A stretch of 64,000 nucleotides of DNA from Homarus americanus (GCF_018991925.1 NW_024735518.1:237678-301677); one strand, 5' to 3'; counted from the first letter of the stretch, positions 45,850 to 59,759 are shown. Program-made: numbers and translations. Notes: generated by a model not told the origin, from the letters alone.

Positions 45850-46440
45850 TCTGGTCCCCGAGATATGCTAGGGACTGTCAGTTGGTTGAAAATGTTCAAA
45901 GGAGGGCCACCAAACTGGTGCCTGCACTTCGGCATCTCAGCTACCCTGAGAGATTGGAGCGCCTGAACTTGCCTAGCTTATACTACAGACGGGCAAGGGG
46001 GGACCTAGTTGAGGTTTATAAGCATCTCAGGGGGCACTACTCAGTTGAGTGTCCTTACTTGGAGCTGGCGGACGCTCGCCCCACAAGGGGTCACAGCTCA
46101 AGATTGAAAGAAGCCGCAAGTCCGGAAAACCGTGAGGGCAAACTTTTTCAGAGTGAGGGTTGTAAACTCTTGGAACAATCTACCAGAGAGTGTTGTGACG
46201 GCACCGAGTGTGAGCTCTTTCAAGAGAAGACTTGACCAACACTGGAGCAGGTTCAGGTACATTCAGGAGCCGGTGCATGCCCAGTATTTGCCAACAGTGC
46301 GTGACAGAGACGTGACCGATCGCCCGGGCGGCTAGCTAGCCGACCTTTTGGTGAAGAATATAAAGGAAAAGAGACGTGACCGATCGCCCAAGCGGCTAAC
46401 AAGCCGATCAGTGGCGAAGAGGATAAAAGTAAAAGTAAGA
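45850..46440 (+). mobile_element. LINE C-terminal remnant
   Basis: A plus-strand, 5'-truncated LINE piece beginning after the RT core. The protein-coding part runs to about 46334. A roughly 65-bp duplication of the 3' sequence follows (GACGTGACCGATCGCCC... at 46309 and again at 46374). Confidence 0.8.
45855..46335 (+). pseudogene. CR1/L2-like RT C-terminus pseudogene
   Basis: The frame reads WSPRYARDCQLVENVQRRAT, then KLVPALRHLSYPERLERL, NLPSLYYRRARGDLVEVYK and a GHSSRLKEA segment. These are the ordered blocks that follow the RT thumb in CR1/L2-like LINEs. Near 46130 a base change in length shifts the continuation, VRANFFRVRVVNSWNNLPES then SSFKRRLDQHW, into the frame starting at 46132. That frame ends with a stop at 46333-46335. 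The RT catalytic motifs are absent. Confidence 0.87.
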
Positions 46441-47984
46441 CCTAACGGCTCCCCCAAGGAAGAATTTCTTGGCTGTGGTTTATGGTTTTCCAGTAAGTAG
46501 AGTTGTTAGTGCGTGTTTAACGCCCATTTCAGTTTTTCCTGACAAACTCAATCTCTGATTAGATTATAAAAGTAGACATAAGAAATTCACCTGATCCATG
46601 ACACTGATTTTCATAGTTGAGTGTACAGCGACCGAGTTGAATAGAATTTCTGTCGTTGGTGAAATTAGCCTTTCTGGTATGTATGCGTAGGCCGGAACTA
46701 CCTCAGGCTCACATATATATGAATGCACAAGGAAGACTCACACGCTCGTGACTCTTCCTCAACGCATTTCCAGGTATGTGAACGATTGTTTCCCGCCGCC
46801 ATGTTAAGTCAGTTTAACTTAGTCGATTTTGTGAATGTCAGTGTTCATGTTTTAACATAGTGAAATAATCATGTGCCAAGTAATTCAAATAAGGTAAGTG
46901 TCGTCTGTATTGCTGCCAGACGTATAGTTATGAGTATTTGAGTTAGACATTTATACGCTAGTGACTCTGCCTCAACGCATCTCCAGGCACTGTCTGTGTT
47001 GGCACCACTACAGAGGTTCGGTAGCCGCCTATGGGAAGATGGTCCTTGAAGGATGTCTTTAATATGGCGAGATTAGAATCCGAGAACAGGACTACCCAGG
47101 GAACCCTGTGAAGATACTGCACCGAGTCTACCCCAGGGCATGACTAGCGAACGAGCTTCGGCTGTCTGTGTCACAACGACCAGTAGACTCAGTCTTGTCC
47201 GTTCCATTGACCTTGGTTATATGTATTGAACAGTATTGGTGTCTATGATTGGGGATAATTAGCAGAAATATAGTTATCCCAGGTTGGGCGTTGAACCCAT
47301 GAATGTTGGTGTTACTAGTGGTACGTTGTTATAGGAGTTGAGTCCACCAACTAGGTGTACTACCACTGAATGCTAGTTAAAGTGCCATGTTGTTCAGTAG
47401 AACTAACAAGATGTGTTTAATAATACCTTAATTTTGGATCTTGTCGAGTGCGTTATATAATCATCTGTATTGACAATGAAATAATATAACAGTTGTTCAA
47501 TGCTGCAATGAGTAATGAAGATCTCTTTTGCTGGGTGTAAAGTAAGACCTCAGTGGTCCCGTCTTGTCTGAGTGTACATAATTAACATCTTGTTCACTCC
47601 ATATGTTAATAAATATTGGATAAGTAAACTACAAATATCACCGCTCTATTTCTTCTACCCATTGGTTCTCAGAAAATAACTATTATAACTCACGTGCCTA
47701 GAAGCTCGCTAGCACCCTACCTAACAGTTCAATGAGATATGGCATATTCTAATAAAAGTCTGGGTGGTGGCAGGCTACCGTTGTAAGTTTAACAAGTGTT
47801 ATAATAAGAATGACATGGTTTCCCAGACTAATCCATGGTTTAGAATATAACTAAAACAGGATATAATTGAGAGAAAGTAAGGTCATAAAATTCAGAAAAT
47901 ACAATAATATATATGAAGTAAGTATATAAGTATAGGAAAGAAGAATAAGTAAAGTAAATCTGAAGTAAGGAAACAGGGACCTCA
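46441..47984. other. Anonymous sequence with a dispersed 30-bp duplicate
   Basis: No gene. A stretch close to CTCAACGCATTTCCAGG with CGCT(C/A)GTGACTCT before it occurs at about 46743-46773 and again, altered, at about 46958-46988. Confidence 0.5.
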
Positions 47985-48975
47985 CACAGTAACTCCCCAC
48001 AGATGGTGTTATAAGGGGCCTCATATGGTGTACTACATTTCCCCACAGATGGTGTTATAAGGGGCCTGTGCACAGCACCCCACAGATGGTGTTATGAGGC
48101 CTCGTGCAGTAACTCCCTCACAGATGGTAGAGGGCCCGTGTGGTGCAACTCCCCACAGATGGTGTATGAGGGGCCCCGTGTGGTGCGTAACCCCACAGAT
48201 GGTGTTATGAGGGCCCTGTGTGGTGCAGTAACCCCCCACAGATGGTGTTATGAGGGGCCTGTGGTGCAGCAACCCTCACAGATGAAAAGGGGCCTCGTGT
48301 GGTGCAGTAACTCCCCACAGATGGTGTTATGAGGGGCCTCGTGTGGTGCAGTAACTCCTCACAGATGGTGTTATGAGGGGCCTCATGTGGTGCAGCACCC
48401 CACAGATGGTCTTAAGAGGGCCTCATGTGGCAGTAACCTCACAGATGGTGTTGTGAGGGGCCTGTGGCAGCAACCCCCACAGATGGTCTTAAGAGGGCTC
48501 ATGGTGCAGTAACTCCGTCACAGACAATGTTAAGAGGGCCTCATGTGGTGCAGTAACCTCACAGATGGTCTTAAGATGGGCCTCATGTGGTGCAGTAACC
48601 CGTCACAGATGGTCTTAAGAGGGGCCTCTGTGGTGCAGTAACTCCGTCACAGATGGTCTTAAGAGGGGCCTCATGTGGTGCAGTAACCTCACAGATAATG
48701 TTAAGAGGGGCCTCATGTGGTGCAGTAACTCCCCACAGATGGTCTTAAGATGGGCCTCATGTGGTGCAGTAACTCCCCACAGATGGTCTTAAAAGGCCTC
48801 ATGTGGTGCAGTAACTCCCTACAGATGGTCTAGGGCCTCATGTGCAGTAACTCTCTCACAGATGGTCTCAAAAGGGCCTCATGTGGTGCAGTAACTCCCA
48901 CAGATAATGTTAAGAGGGACCTCATGGTGGGCAGCAACTCCCTCACAGATGGAGTTGTGAGGCTGTTATGTGGTG
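47985..48975. repeat. About 44-bp degenerate minisatellite, about 22 copies
   Basis: The unit is roughly GTAACTCCCCACAGATGGTG followed by TTATGAGGGGCCTCGTGTGGTGCA. Later copies switch to GGTCTTAAGAGGGGCCTCATG. There are many length differences between copies. Confidence 0.93.
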
Positions 48976-49381
48976 ATGAAATTACCCTTTGCTACGTGGC
49001 ATCATAGTGTCAAGGAACACCTCATAGACTGGTGTCACGGGATCTCACTGACCTGTGGTATCGTGATGTTTCACAGTCAGGTGCGGAGGTCAAGCCTCGA
49101 CTGGTCCTAGGCCTCTAACGTGGATGGATTAACATATTGCCGGCTGTTGTTGGTCTCACGGGAACCTGGGACTTCACTGTGTGAGGTTAATTTGGCCATG
49201 ACTCTGCTGTAACTATTTAACGTTGATTTCATTGGCTTTAAATATTGTTCATCACTGTTCAACTGATTCAACTCTTTTCGAGACGAAATTGTAACTTTTA
49301 GTGAGCACTTGCTGATATTCTCAGGAATGGGGCCTCTGAATAGTGGTCAGGACACAAGTGTGTAATAATATTAATAATGAT
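48976..49381. other. Anonymous sequence, partly duplicated
   Basis: No gene. The stretch 49190-49300 has a diverged counterpart at about 50010-50100 (TTCACTGTT...CTTTTCGA...AAATTGT). Confidence 0.5.
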
Positions 49382-49720
<339 letters not shown>

Positions 49721-50214
49721 ATAGGTGTTGATGTGAAGGACCTCCATAGTCAAGGCACTGGGTGGTGTGGTGTTCATGCGGTGGGGTAACTCGTCCATAG
49801 GTGTTAGTACCTCACGTGGTCATGGAGACACCGGGTGGTGTGGGGTGGTGTCTGGCCCTCACTCTGCTAGGTGGTGTTGTGTTATCTTAGTCAGGTGTAG
49901 CCGGCCCTGTTGTTCCCAGCGTGGAGTGATTAACACACCTGGTCAAAGAATAGTGGTTGGTTCCCAGGGTGCTTATCTCACTGGTGGGTCTGGGCTCTTG
50001 CTGGCACGTCCAGTGCTGAATTCACTGACTTAAACACTGTTCTTCACTGTTAAACACTGGTCCCACTTCTTTCGAAAAAATTGTCGCTTTTGATTATGTT
50101 GATATCCGGTGGTGAGGATGGGTCTGGGAGAGGACTTGGGGCTGAGACGAACACCGTAGGAGACCAACACCTTATAGGTCTTGACCCTCCTTTGGTCCAG
50201 GATGTAATATAAAA
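49721..50214. other. Anonymous sequence, GGTGTGGTG-rich
   Basis: No gene. The sequence shares short GGTGGTGTGG and GTCCATAGGTGTT motifs within itself (49715, 49793). Confidence 0.5.
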
Positions 50215-50307
50215 AAAATAATAATAATAATAATAATAATATATAATAATAATAATAATAATAATAAATAATAATAATAATTATAATAATAATATATAAT
50301 AATAATA

Positions 50308-50380
<73 letters not shown>

Positions 50381-51205
50381 TAACGGTTTATTGAAGAGAC
50401 ATGGCAGGAAGGCTAATATACAGTTACATAATTGGGAATGGGTTCTTGATTTACAAATAATATGCAAAGTAACATAGAGATACAAAATGACATATAATAA
50501 CCGGGTGAGGAGAAGCTCAAGCTACACATTTCAGCATAGTGACAGTGCAAAAAATAAGATTGACTGGGAGTGAATACACTGGTTGAATACAAGATATTGA
50601 TAATTTTTACACGATGGAATTCAATGTTGTTATAGAGATCAGTTCGTGCTTGTATGGTCTGGATGCGGTAGTGGTGTCGAGCAGCAATTATCGGACGAGT
50701 GATCTCGGGTGTAGGGAGCCGGTGTCGAGGATGACAGAAGCTTCACCAAATTTTCAGATGAGGTCGTGGTGATTCTAAGAGAGAGCCGAGAGGTCTGTGT
50801 GTTGAGCGCTTGATATGTGGAGTAGGAGAGGAGAGAATAATCTTGTATGCCCTCTTTTGCGCTTTTTCTAGGTGTTTACGTTGTGTGGCATTTAGGAGGA
50901 AGACCAGGTAAGGGAGGCATAGGTGAGCCTGGGAAGTATGAATGTTGAGTAAATACTGAGGAGCTCGGTGCAGCAACCCGAGGGACTTGAGTCGGTGGAG
51001 GAGGTGAAAACGGAAACTGGAGGGTTTGACCACTTCACTGATGTGTGGTTTCCAATTTAGTTTGTGGTCTATGGTGACGCCGAGGAGCTTAGTGAGATCT
51101 ACAACCTGGAGTGTGTTAGGACCAAAGTAATGGAAAGTGATGGGACAACGTCGGAGGAGAGGTTGAAGTGCATAACCATGGTCTTGGTATGGTTGATGGT
51201 GACGT
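50215..51205 (-). mobile_element. LINE copy 1 with (ATT)n tail, 5'-truncated
   Basis: A minus-strand LINE ending in CAATAAACCGTTAG followed by (ATT)n (plus strand 50215-50385). It extends 5' only to about 51205, where it directly meets the (TAA)n tail of a second copy of the same family. The coding part is the end of the RT and the region after it; the 3' UTR is about 350 bases. Confidence 0.82.
50743..51205 (-). pseudogene. LINE RT C-terminus pseudogene, copy 1
   Basis: Minus-strand pieces are VNHTKTMVMHF (about 51200-51165), the RT motif D region, then KLNWKPHISEVVK, HRLKSLGLLHRAPQYLLNIH and RKHLEKAQKRAYKIIL (50850-50900), the RT thumb block. A competing frame gives FILPRLTYASLTWSS, the expected alternative for the middle part, so at least two frameshifts exist. 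No motif A-C remains. Confidence 0.8.
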
Positions 51206-51207
51206 AT

Positions 51208-51213
51208 GTGTGT

Positions 51214-51272
<59 letters not shown>

Positions 51273-51285
51273 TATATTAATAATA

Positions 51286-51375
<90 letters not shown>

Positions 51376-52560
51376 CGATTTATTGAAAGACCAGACAGAC
51401 GGAAGGCTGAAAATGTACAGTTACATAATTGAGGAATCACTTGATGGCGGGCAAATAATATACAAGTAACTATGTGATACAAATATGATATATAATATCT
51501 AGGTGGAGAGAAGGTTATGCTCAGGGCATTTCAACATAGTGAAGTGCAAAAGTAAGATTGACTGGGAGTGAATACACTGGTTGTTTACAAGTTGTTGATA
51601 ATTACATTACATGGGACTGTTTTATAGAGATCATATGGGCTGGATGTAGTTGTGGTGTCGAGCAGTGCGGACGAGGATATCGGTAGTAGAGCCGGTGTCG
51701 AGGATGATGCAGAAGCTTCTCACCAAATTTTCAGATGAGGTCGTGGTGATGGTAAGAGAGAGCGAGAGGGTCAGTGTCTTGAGTGCTTCCTGATGTGGAG
51801 TAGAAGGAGAGAATAATTTTGCATGCCCTTATGCATTTTTTTCTATGTGTTTACGTTGTGTGGCATTTATGGAGGAAGGCCAGGTAAGGGAGGCATAGGT
51901 GGGCTTGGGAAGTATGAATGTTGAGCAAACACTGAGGAGCTTTGGGCGCGGAACCCCAATGGGACTTGAGTCGGAGGAGGACGTGGAGACGAAACTGAGG
52001 GTTTGACAATTGTACTGACGTGTGTATAACCTGGAGTGTGTTGGGGCCTAAAGTAATGGAAGCGGATGGGACACCGTCGGAGGAGGTTGATGCATAACCA
52101 TGGTCTTGGTATGGTTGATGTTGACGTGGTTGTTGGTGGCTCCAATTTTGGAAACTGTCCAATAATTCCTGGAGGGCAGTGTAGTCAGAACCGAGTGTTA
52201 CATACCTGATCTCAATGGTAATCGGACATATTTCCAGGAGCAGAGTTTCTTATGGCATCATTGATAAGCATAAGGAGCCAAAGTAGTCCCATCTTGGTGC
52301 CGGACGCCTACAGGTGAATGACTGAAAAGTAGAGACAGCCCTCGGCGTACGGCTTGGCGTCGATCACGAAGGAAGTCTGTAAGCCATGGTATAAGACTTT
52401 TTCAAAACCTGAGGCGATAGCTTTGTTGATTAAATTGTGGTCGATTAGGTCAAATGCTTTGTGAAGTCATTGAAGGCGACAGTCACAGACGTTTCGTTTT
52501 CCAGATGGCGATGAATGGTCAATATGGAACATAAACTGCCTTACGGTAGTCATTGATTAT
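51208..52560 (-). mobile_element. LINE copy 2 with (ATT)n tail
   Basis: The same family as the copy at 50.2-51.2 kb and in the same orientation, but reaching further 5' into the RT core. The (ATT)n tail is plus 51208-51373, preceded on the sense strand by CAATAAATCGTTT. The 5' end is lost near 52560. Confidence 0.82.
51780..52500 (-). pseudogene. LINE RT pseudogene, copy 2
   Basis: Minus-strand order: VTVAFNDFTK (RT motif A region, about 52490), FDLIDHNLI-type sequence (about 52440, one frame away), a motif B-like GTKMGLLWLLMLINDA (about 52290-52240), TALQELLDSFQNW (about 52170), NHTKTMVMH-equivalent (about 52110), then NPQFRLHVLLRLKS and LLNIHTSQAHLCLPYLAFL (about 51990-51870). Motif C is not recognisable. 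There are several frameshifts. The spelling suggests an L2/CR1-type LINE. Confidence 0.78.
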
Positions 52561-55500
52561 TCATTATCTTATATAGTTCATTGTGTATTACATTGAAAAT
52601 CGGTTATATACACGATTCATCACCACGATACAATGATTACATCAAAATGCTAGAGCAGAAGAAAACCTCCCGTTGTTCCTCAGACGAATGGAGTATGAAA
52701 TGTTGCATTGGCACTCAAGTGTTACCAACATGTTTCCATTTTAATAAAAGTGGTGGACAGAAGTCTGAAGTCTCTCCACCGCACATAATTTATTTATAAA
52801 CATATTCTACACCTATTGTTACCTTCATAATGGTTACAAAAACTAAAATGTCTGAAATACAACTGATTGAAAATTTCTAAATGACACAAGTGTCAAACAC
52901 TTATTACGGTATGTTATCAATGATCAGTCAACTCACACCCTCGCTTGGCCCTGATTCCTTTACAGATAAAGAAATAGACATAGCTTATAGAAAGGGAATT
53001 AGTTGTGCACCTTGATACTGAGACAGATTGCAAAACTCTTATTATTATTTAATGCTTTATTTACTCTGTTAGTATAATATTAGTATAGCAAGCAACAAAC
53101 ACATGTGAATACAGTACAGAATCACTGCAATTAACTTCAAACTTCCTCTTCTTCACACTGTGGCCAAAGTTTAACATGAACAGTATGAATGCATAATACA
53201 GCAGACGAAAATAATAGAAGTAAATTTTAGACCTCAATTGAGTGTCAATAATTCATCATTCACGGATACCATGACTGCAGGTAGTGGAGCACCTGCCTCC
53301 ACTCTACCTCCCTGCCCTCCCTCCCCTTTCCAACCCCATATTCTCTTTACGTCACTTCACCTGGCTAGGGCAAAAGATACGATCTAATAACAGTTTATTT
53401 AATGCATTTCTTATTAAACAAGTAAACATTACACAAATCTTTACATTTATATATTTGTTTTAATATTGTTATTTTATTTTTATTCCATAGTATGTTTCCT
53501 GCGAGTTTCTAACCAAACACAGCCCGGCCATACCTGCACAAACCTGACGAGTCACTGTAAATGCACTAGTGAGGAGGACTGTACAACGGAAACACTCCAC
53601 CAGAGAACTCACAACTGAACAAAATTCCATCACCCAAAAGCAAGTAATTAAAAACTTCACTAAGTTATATTATTTAACATATTATACCGAGAGTTATGGT
53701 CACAAATGAATATGAAGAGAAAAATCTACTGTTTAATCTAATTAATTTTTGGCAGTTGGGATAAGGAAAGAGTACTATGCCAACGTTTATGTAACAAAGA
53801 TATTCATTTGGTACAGTTGGTCACATTTTGGCTACTTGTAAACGTTACCTTCCATTTACCCATTATAATCATTCAAGATTCAGCTCTAGAGGTACACTTG
53901 AAGTAACATTAATATTTTTGGGGGATTAAGTTGCAAACCCAAATGGTCTTTTATCCATTTATTAAGTAAATAAAAATAGCAATTTTGATATTACCGGAAT
54001 TTACGCTATGAGCCGTGAGCCTTAGCTTATATGAAGTGAAACGAGCTTCGTAAATGTTGACTTTAGAGACTGTTAGAGATTGGTAGTCACTGGTTATACG
54101 GGTTGCTGACCTGGCCTGGGCAGAAGGGCTAGAGTCAGAGGTCATTTGATAGGCAAGGAGATTACTTGACATAACTTGCTCCATTATTAGAGAAAATAAA
54201 CCAGGCACTTGCTCAAAGTTTCTAGTCATCGTGGGTGATGTAATTACAGTATATAAACAGCGTATGTAGCCATTTATATACGTATTACTGTCTGTTTGAC
54301 AAGGACTAATACATAAACGCTGCTTCACCGTCAAATAATAAGTAATATAGCTTAGTTAACATGAAAACATTTAACTTAGTGTATTTAAACTGTCAGCATT
54401 ATATAATGAACAATATTTTTAAACAATTTGAAAATTATCATTCATACTATGAAGATTTGATACACTTTTACACGAATACTTGATAAAACATATTAATTCT
54501 ACATAACTTCAGTCGGCATCTCGGTCTGCTCTGACTCGCCACTGTATAGTTAGTTATTTATGAACGTGGTGAAAAGTTGGAACATTAACATTTCTTTAAG
54601 TACTCATCATTTCATATACTAGAGTTCATAATTTACATTTTGCTTCTCTAATTATAAATTATAATATTACAGAGTCTGCTGGTATAAGGCAGTCTAATCT
54701 TTCATCCACTTGTGATTTTAACCACAGATAATACTCAGATCCTGAACAAATTTCTCCACTTTATATTGACTGAAATCTTAAAGAGGATGTACATTATCTA
54801 ATGAGTCTGTTTCTTGTAAAGTACTGCAACAGCCAGGGTTGTTACTCATCAAATACTACATCATTTAATCCCACATCTCAATTTGAACTTTTAGCTGATC
54901 CATAGTCCTCTAAGACTACCCACCTTATGTCCTATCCTATAACATTACATTTCATCACTTTACAGCAAAGTCTCACACCCTAACCCTCCCTCACAACAAC
55001 TCTTCTTTCCTCACTTGCCTCAGGTCATCTCACCTTTATCCTTCTTTTTTTTTGTTTCAGCAGGAGACAAAACCTGTGTCGTGGCGGAGCTAGCAGGCAT
55101 TAACCAGTCATAACAATAATATGCATTAAGTCATTTCTGATGTTCTGGTCAACATATGATTACATCTTCCATCTCCTACGTCACCAATATTGTTCCTGTC
55201 TTACCCATTCTACGAGTGTTGGTGATCACTGGCTCACCCTGGCCAAGGTCTTGAAAGAGATAAAATGTAAGGAGTCATTGAATGTATAGTATCCCTTAAG
55301 TGCAGAAATATGATCACCGAATATGACCACACAATAAAATGAAAATTAATGAGACTTTTTTTAAAATAATAATACCATAAATAAACTATGATGATAATAA
55401 TTACAAAACATAATTACGCCATTACGACCACAGGACTAATTAAACATTAATATAATTGAGAAATTAAAGTGCGTTCCAAAGACCTGACGATCCGTTAGAG

Positions 55501-56317
55501 GTTTGCGGATTATAGTGCACTGAAGTCTACAGCCAATTAGGCTAGCACTGCACTCATCCCCCGTCGCTTCCCTAACTATAGTTATTGGCATCGATTCATA
55601 ATTAGGTAGACTAAGCTGCCCCATCCGCGAATCAGTTATCCCAAGAACTGGAGCCGTGCACTGTATCCATCCGGCCACTGCTCCTGGTAATGGATTTACA
55701 ACAGTATTAGTTTGGTAACACGAACGCAATATTAAGCAAACAGCAATAACACAACATTTAAATCTCGTTAATGCTAATAATGATAATAACACTCTATGAA
55801 ACGACAGCAAAGTTAATGTGTGTAATCCAAAGATAATGAACAATAACGTATTAGTAGTCGCATAATAATGAAGTCATATAAATAATAGTAAAGCCACAAG
55901 AACACAATTATGAAAATTACATAATAATGAGACATAATATTAATGTAGTAACAGGAACACAGAAATGAGGTCATAACAATGTGAACTGTCCAACAAGGGC
56001 ATTTATGTCGAGCGTCAAGTGTTAATGAGATATCCCAATGATGTTTGAGCCTTTAACCATTTTGCATAAACCTAAGCTTGTTATAATGTTACCTGAGGAA
56101 TTTGTCCTTATTTAAAATGGGAAGCATTTCTCTTTAGTCTTTGCTTGACTGACAAAACATAACAAATATTGTGAAGAAATTACTGTTTAGCAGAAGATTC
56201 AGGAGCATTTTAAGGATTAATTGGAGAGTTATCCTAAATTACCCCCTCAGTATTTAGTACCATAATTATTTGATATAAGGTTTGTTTAAATGTTAGGTTA
56301 GCCCTTTAATAGTATCT
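52561..56317. other. About 3.8 kb of anonymous, probably single-copy DNA
   Basis: The longest stretch without recognisable repeats. Two minus-strand frames stand out by length, 53951-54334 (127 codons) and 55436-55843 (135 codons). Neither shows a domain I know or a supporting splice structure. If a host gene passes through the window, an intron of it could lie here, but I see no exon. Confidence 0.5.
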
Positions 56318-56355
56318 ATCTATCGATTTAGATAGATAGATAGATAGATAGATGG
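56318..56355. repeat. (GATA)n with short palindrome
   Basis: TATCTATCTATCGATTTAGA followed by six GATA units. The CTAT and ATAG halves are complementary and could form a small hairpin. Confidence 0.85.
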
Positions 56356-56908
56356 TGTTAGTGAGTTATATATATCACACACAAATAGATATAATAGTTC
56401 TGGAACTCCTAAGTGGCAAGGTTGATGTAAACACTTGTTCTGGGCTTTATTTATTACTGAAGCGGCTATATACACAGGTACTTAGTTTGGGAGAATGTAT
56501 TGTGAATTCTCTCCAGGTAAGTGTCTTCAGTGCACTTATTTATGAGAACACTTAAGTGAGGTGTTCACTCGGTTACTTATGGTTGTAGTCTGATCTCTCT
56601 CCTCATAAACTTCCTACATGCTTATGTTTGAAGCAAAGAATGTATGTATCTTTATATAATTTCGCTAAATATCTTTCTCGTCAGAAACGGTCATCCCAAC
56701 GCTTATGAATAAACTCATTTAGAAATACATCATTACTTCAGGACAAAATCGGACAGGTTTGGAACATCCAATCAGCTGTTACTCTTGGGGAGGGGGCGGG
56801 GCATCTTTTTTCAGCTGAGAAGAAACGCACTATAGCTTGTATGAGGTACAGTCACCTCAAAAATTCAGTGTCCTCGGCAATCAGAATGAACCGCTGGAGT
56901 GAACCCTG

Positions 56909-58147
56909 TGGCCCGAATTCAGAACGCTGGTTTGAAACCGCATGAAGGTTTAAACCAAGGATAGGGCGAAGATTGAAGATTGTTGGCATTTAGAACTCTG
57001 TCTTGAGCCAACACAAACATTCAAACCGGGTTTGAGATCAGAAATTTCAATCCTGGCATTAATCCAGCCTGGAGGCAGGTTTAGCTGTCGATCCGTCATA
57101 CAAGATAGCAAGCCAACATGAATTTTGACAGAGCACACTTTTCAGCGATATCGTCAAATTGGAAATTTTGTAAAGAGAAGACTGATGATATATAGGCAGA
57201 ATCCTACCAATTTTTATGATGACATACAATTCGGACACCGATGTACTGTCGGTTCAGCAAGGGAGATATTTTTGATATTTTCCGTGATATGGAACATCTA
57301 CTTGACAGAGCTGTTGGCTATGGTTCACCTCTACCTCACATTCATCAACTGATGATTGTTTTGAGATTCTTAGCAACGAATAGTTTCCGTGTAAGAAAGA
57401 TTCTGGTTATTGATTAATTTATGGTAATGTGTTGTCACACTTTCGTGTTTAGGATCCATGAAGATCCAGCAGGTAAATGTAAAGAACGCTGACGCTTCTT
57501 TATTTTGAGTGTTTTTCTTTGGGAAAACTATTGTGATGTATTTTTAATATAATTGAATCAATGCTGAGTGCATGTTGATTTTATTATATTAATAAAGGAA
57601 TGTCTTTTCTTAACATTCCTAATCAGGAGAAATGTGGGGTTAAAAGAACAGAAAGAAACCTAACCTAACCAAACCGAACCTAGCGAGGTTACTATGCTCT
57701 GCAGTGATTCATCTTGTTTTGGTTATGAATATTGACACCTGCCCCAGATTATATCTACAATTTGTATGTAATTTTCTTCCTCAATGAATTTCTTTATCAT
57801 CATATAACAACACAGCCACGTTGTAACAAAGTGCCATAATCATTATAATTTGATCATCATTTGATTGTAATTATAGTCATAATTGCCGCCATAATCTTGT
57901 AAGCATTACTCTCGATGGTGATTGGTTGTCGTAATGGTCTTACTGAAGAGTGAGTGGCTGTAATTTCAGTGTTCGAATCCTTGCTCGGAATTGAAGAAAA
58001 TGCAACAGATTACCCGATCCGGGGTTCAAGCCGATGTTCTGAATATGGGTAATCCACTGCAGGAAATCTCGGATCGAGGAATCCCAATTCACACGCCTGG
58101 GCAGAGCTCAAATCCCAGGCTCAAACCACTGTTCTGAATTCAGGCCA
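56909..58147 (+). mobile_element. PIF/Harbinger-type DNA transposon remnant
   Basis: A 1.24-kb element bounded by 27-bp terminal inverted repeats. The left end (56909-56935) starts TGGCCCGAATTCAGAAC. The reverse complement of the right end (58121-58147) starts TGGCCTGAATTCAGAAC. The arms differ at three positions. Between them is the N-terminal part of a Harbinger-type nuclease. The rest of the nuclease, and the Myb-like partner gene that autonomous elements carry, are missing. No clear 3-bp target duplication is visible (CTG left, GTG right). Confidence 0.78.
57118..57415 (+). pseudogene. Harbinger-type transposase N-terminal fragment
   Basis: PIF/Harbinger nucleases cut and rejoin DNA at the transposon ends using a DDE-type core. 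The first piece (frame of 57125) reads FVKRRLMIYRQNPTNFYDDI followed by QFGHR, the typical 'RxNPxxxYDDxxFRxR' N-terminus. A one-base shift near 57250 leads to RFSKGDIFDIFRDMEHLL, then GSPLPHIHQLMIVLRFLATN and SFR, the conserved helix-turn-helix-like region before the catalytic domain. The frame stops at about 57415. No DDE acidic residues are present, so no active enzyme can be made. Confidence 0.82.
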
Positions 58148-58439
58148 GTGAGTCCTCTGGTTCAGTTTGTTTTTTCAACACATAGATGGAGCTTCGTACA
58201 GCACGAGTTAAACAATACAGCGTCTAGTATAGTTGCCGGGAGTGTCCCAACAGGTGGAGCTGATCATGCCTGGTGACTTTATACACGAATTACTAATGTG
58301 AGAGCAAGATTAAATTATAATAAAAACATTTAATCGTCAGACCAATACTGTAGAAAATAATATTTGGTTACTATATTCCCTTATCGTGAAAGTATACAGA
58401 AACGTTACCACACAGGTTTCCACATTATGTAGGGCAGTG
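58148..58439. other. Anonymous sequence
   Basis: Short unique stretch; nothing recognised. Confidence 0.5.
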
Positions 58440-58920
58440 GTGGGCAGCCCAGCTAGTTAGTGGGCCACACGAGTAACCCTCCCCCATCTCATAGGGCCAC
58501 ATAAGTAACCCTCCATCATCTCATTGGGCCACGTAAGTGACTCTCCATCATCTCAGTGGGCCACATGAGTGACCCTCTATCTTCTTAGTGGGCCACATGA
58601 GTGACCATCCATCATCTCAGGGGGCCACATGAGTGACCATCCATCATCTCAGTGGGCCACATGAGTGACCCTCTATCATCTTAGTGGGCCACATGAGTGA
58701 CCATCCATCATCTCAGGGGGCCACATGAGTGACCATCCATCATCTCAGTGGGCCCACTTAAGCGACCCTCCATCATCTCAGTGGGCCACTTAAGTGACCC
58801 TCCATCATCTCAGTGGGCCACGTAAGTGACCCTCCATCATCTCAGTGGGCCACATGAGTGACCCTTCGTCATCTCAGTGGGCCACATGAGTGACCATCCA
58901 TCATCTCAGTTGGGCCACAT
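58440..58920. repeat. 32-bp minisatellite, about 15 copies
   Basis: The unit is CATCTCAGTGGGCCACATGA followed by GTGACCCTCCAT. Variants include CTTAGTGGG, CACTTAAGTG, CACGTAAGTG and GACCATCCAT. Confidence 0.95.

Positions 58921-59759
<839 letters not shown>

Noticed and set aside
51064..51432. 122-codon plus-strand frame with poly-Ile/poly-Asn
   Set aside because: It spans the (TAA)n tail of a minus-strand LINE; the opposite strand codes for the real remnant.
53951..54334. 127-codon minus-strand frame
   Set aside because: No domain, no repeat relation and no supporting signals; kept only as part of the anonymous stretch.
57940..58060. GTTCGAATCC and GGTTCAAGCC, like tRNA B-box motifs
   Set aside because: No acceptor stem or A box at tRNA spacing could be assembled, and both lie inside the Harbinger element.
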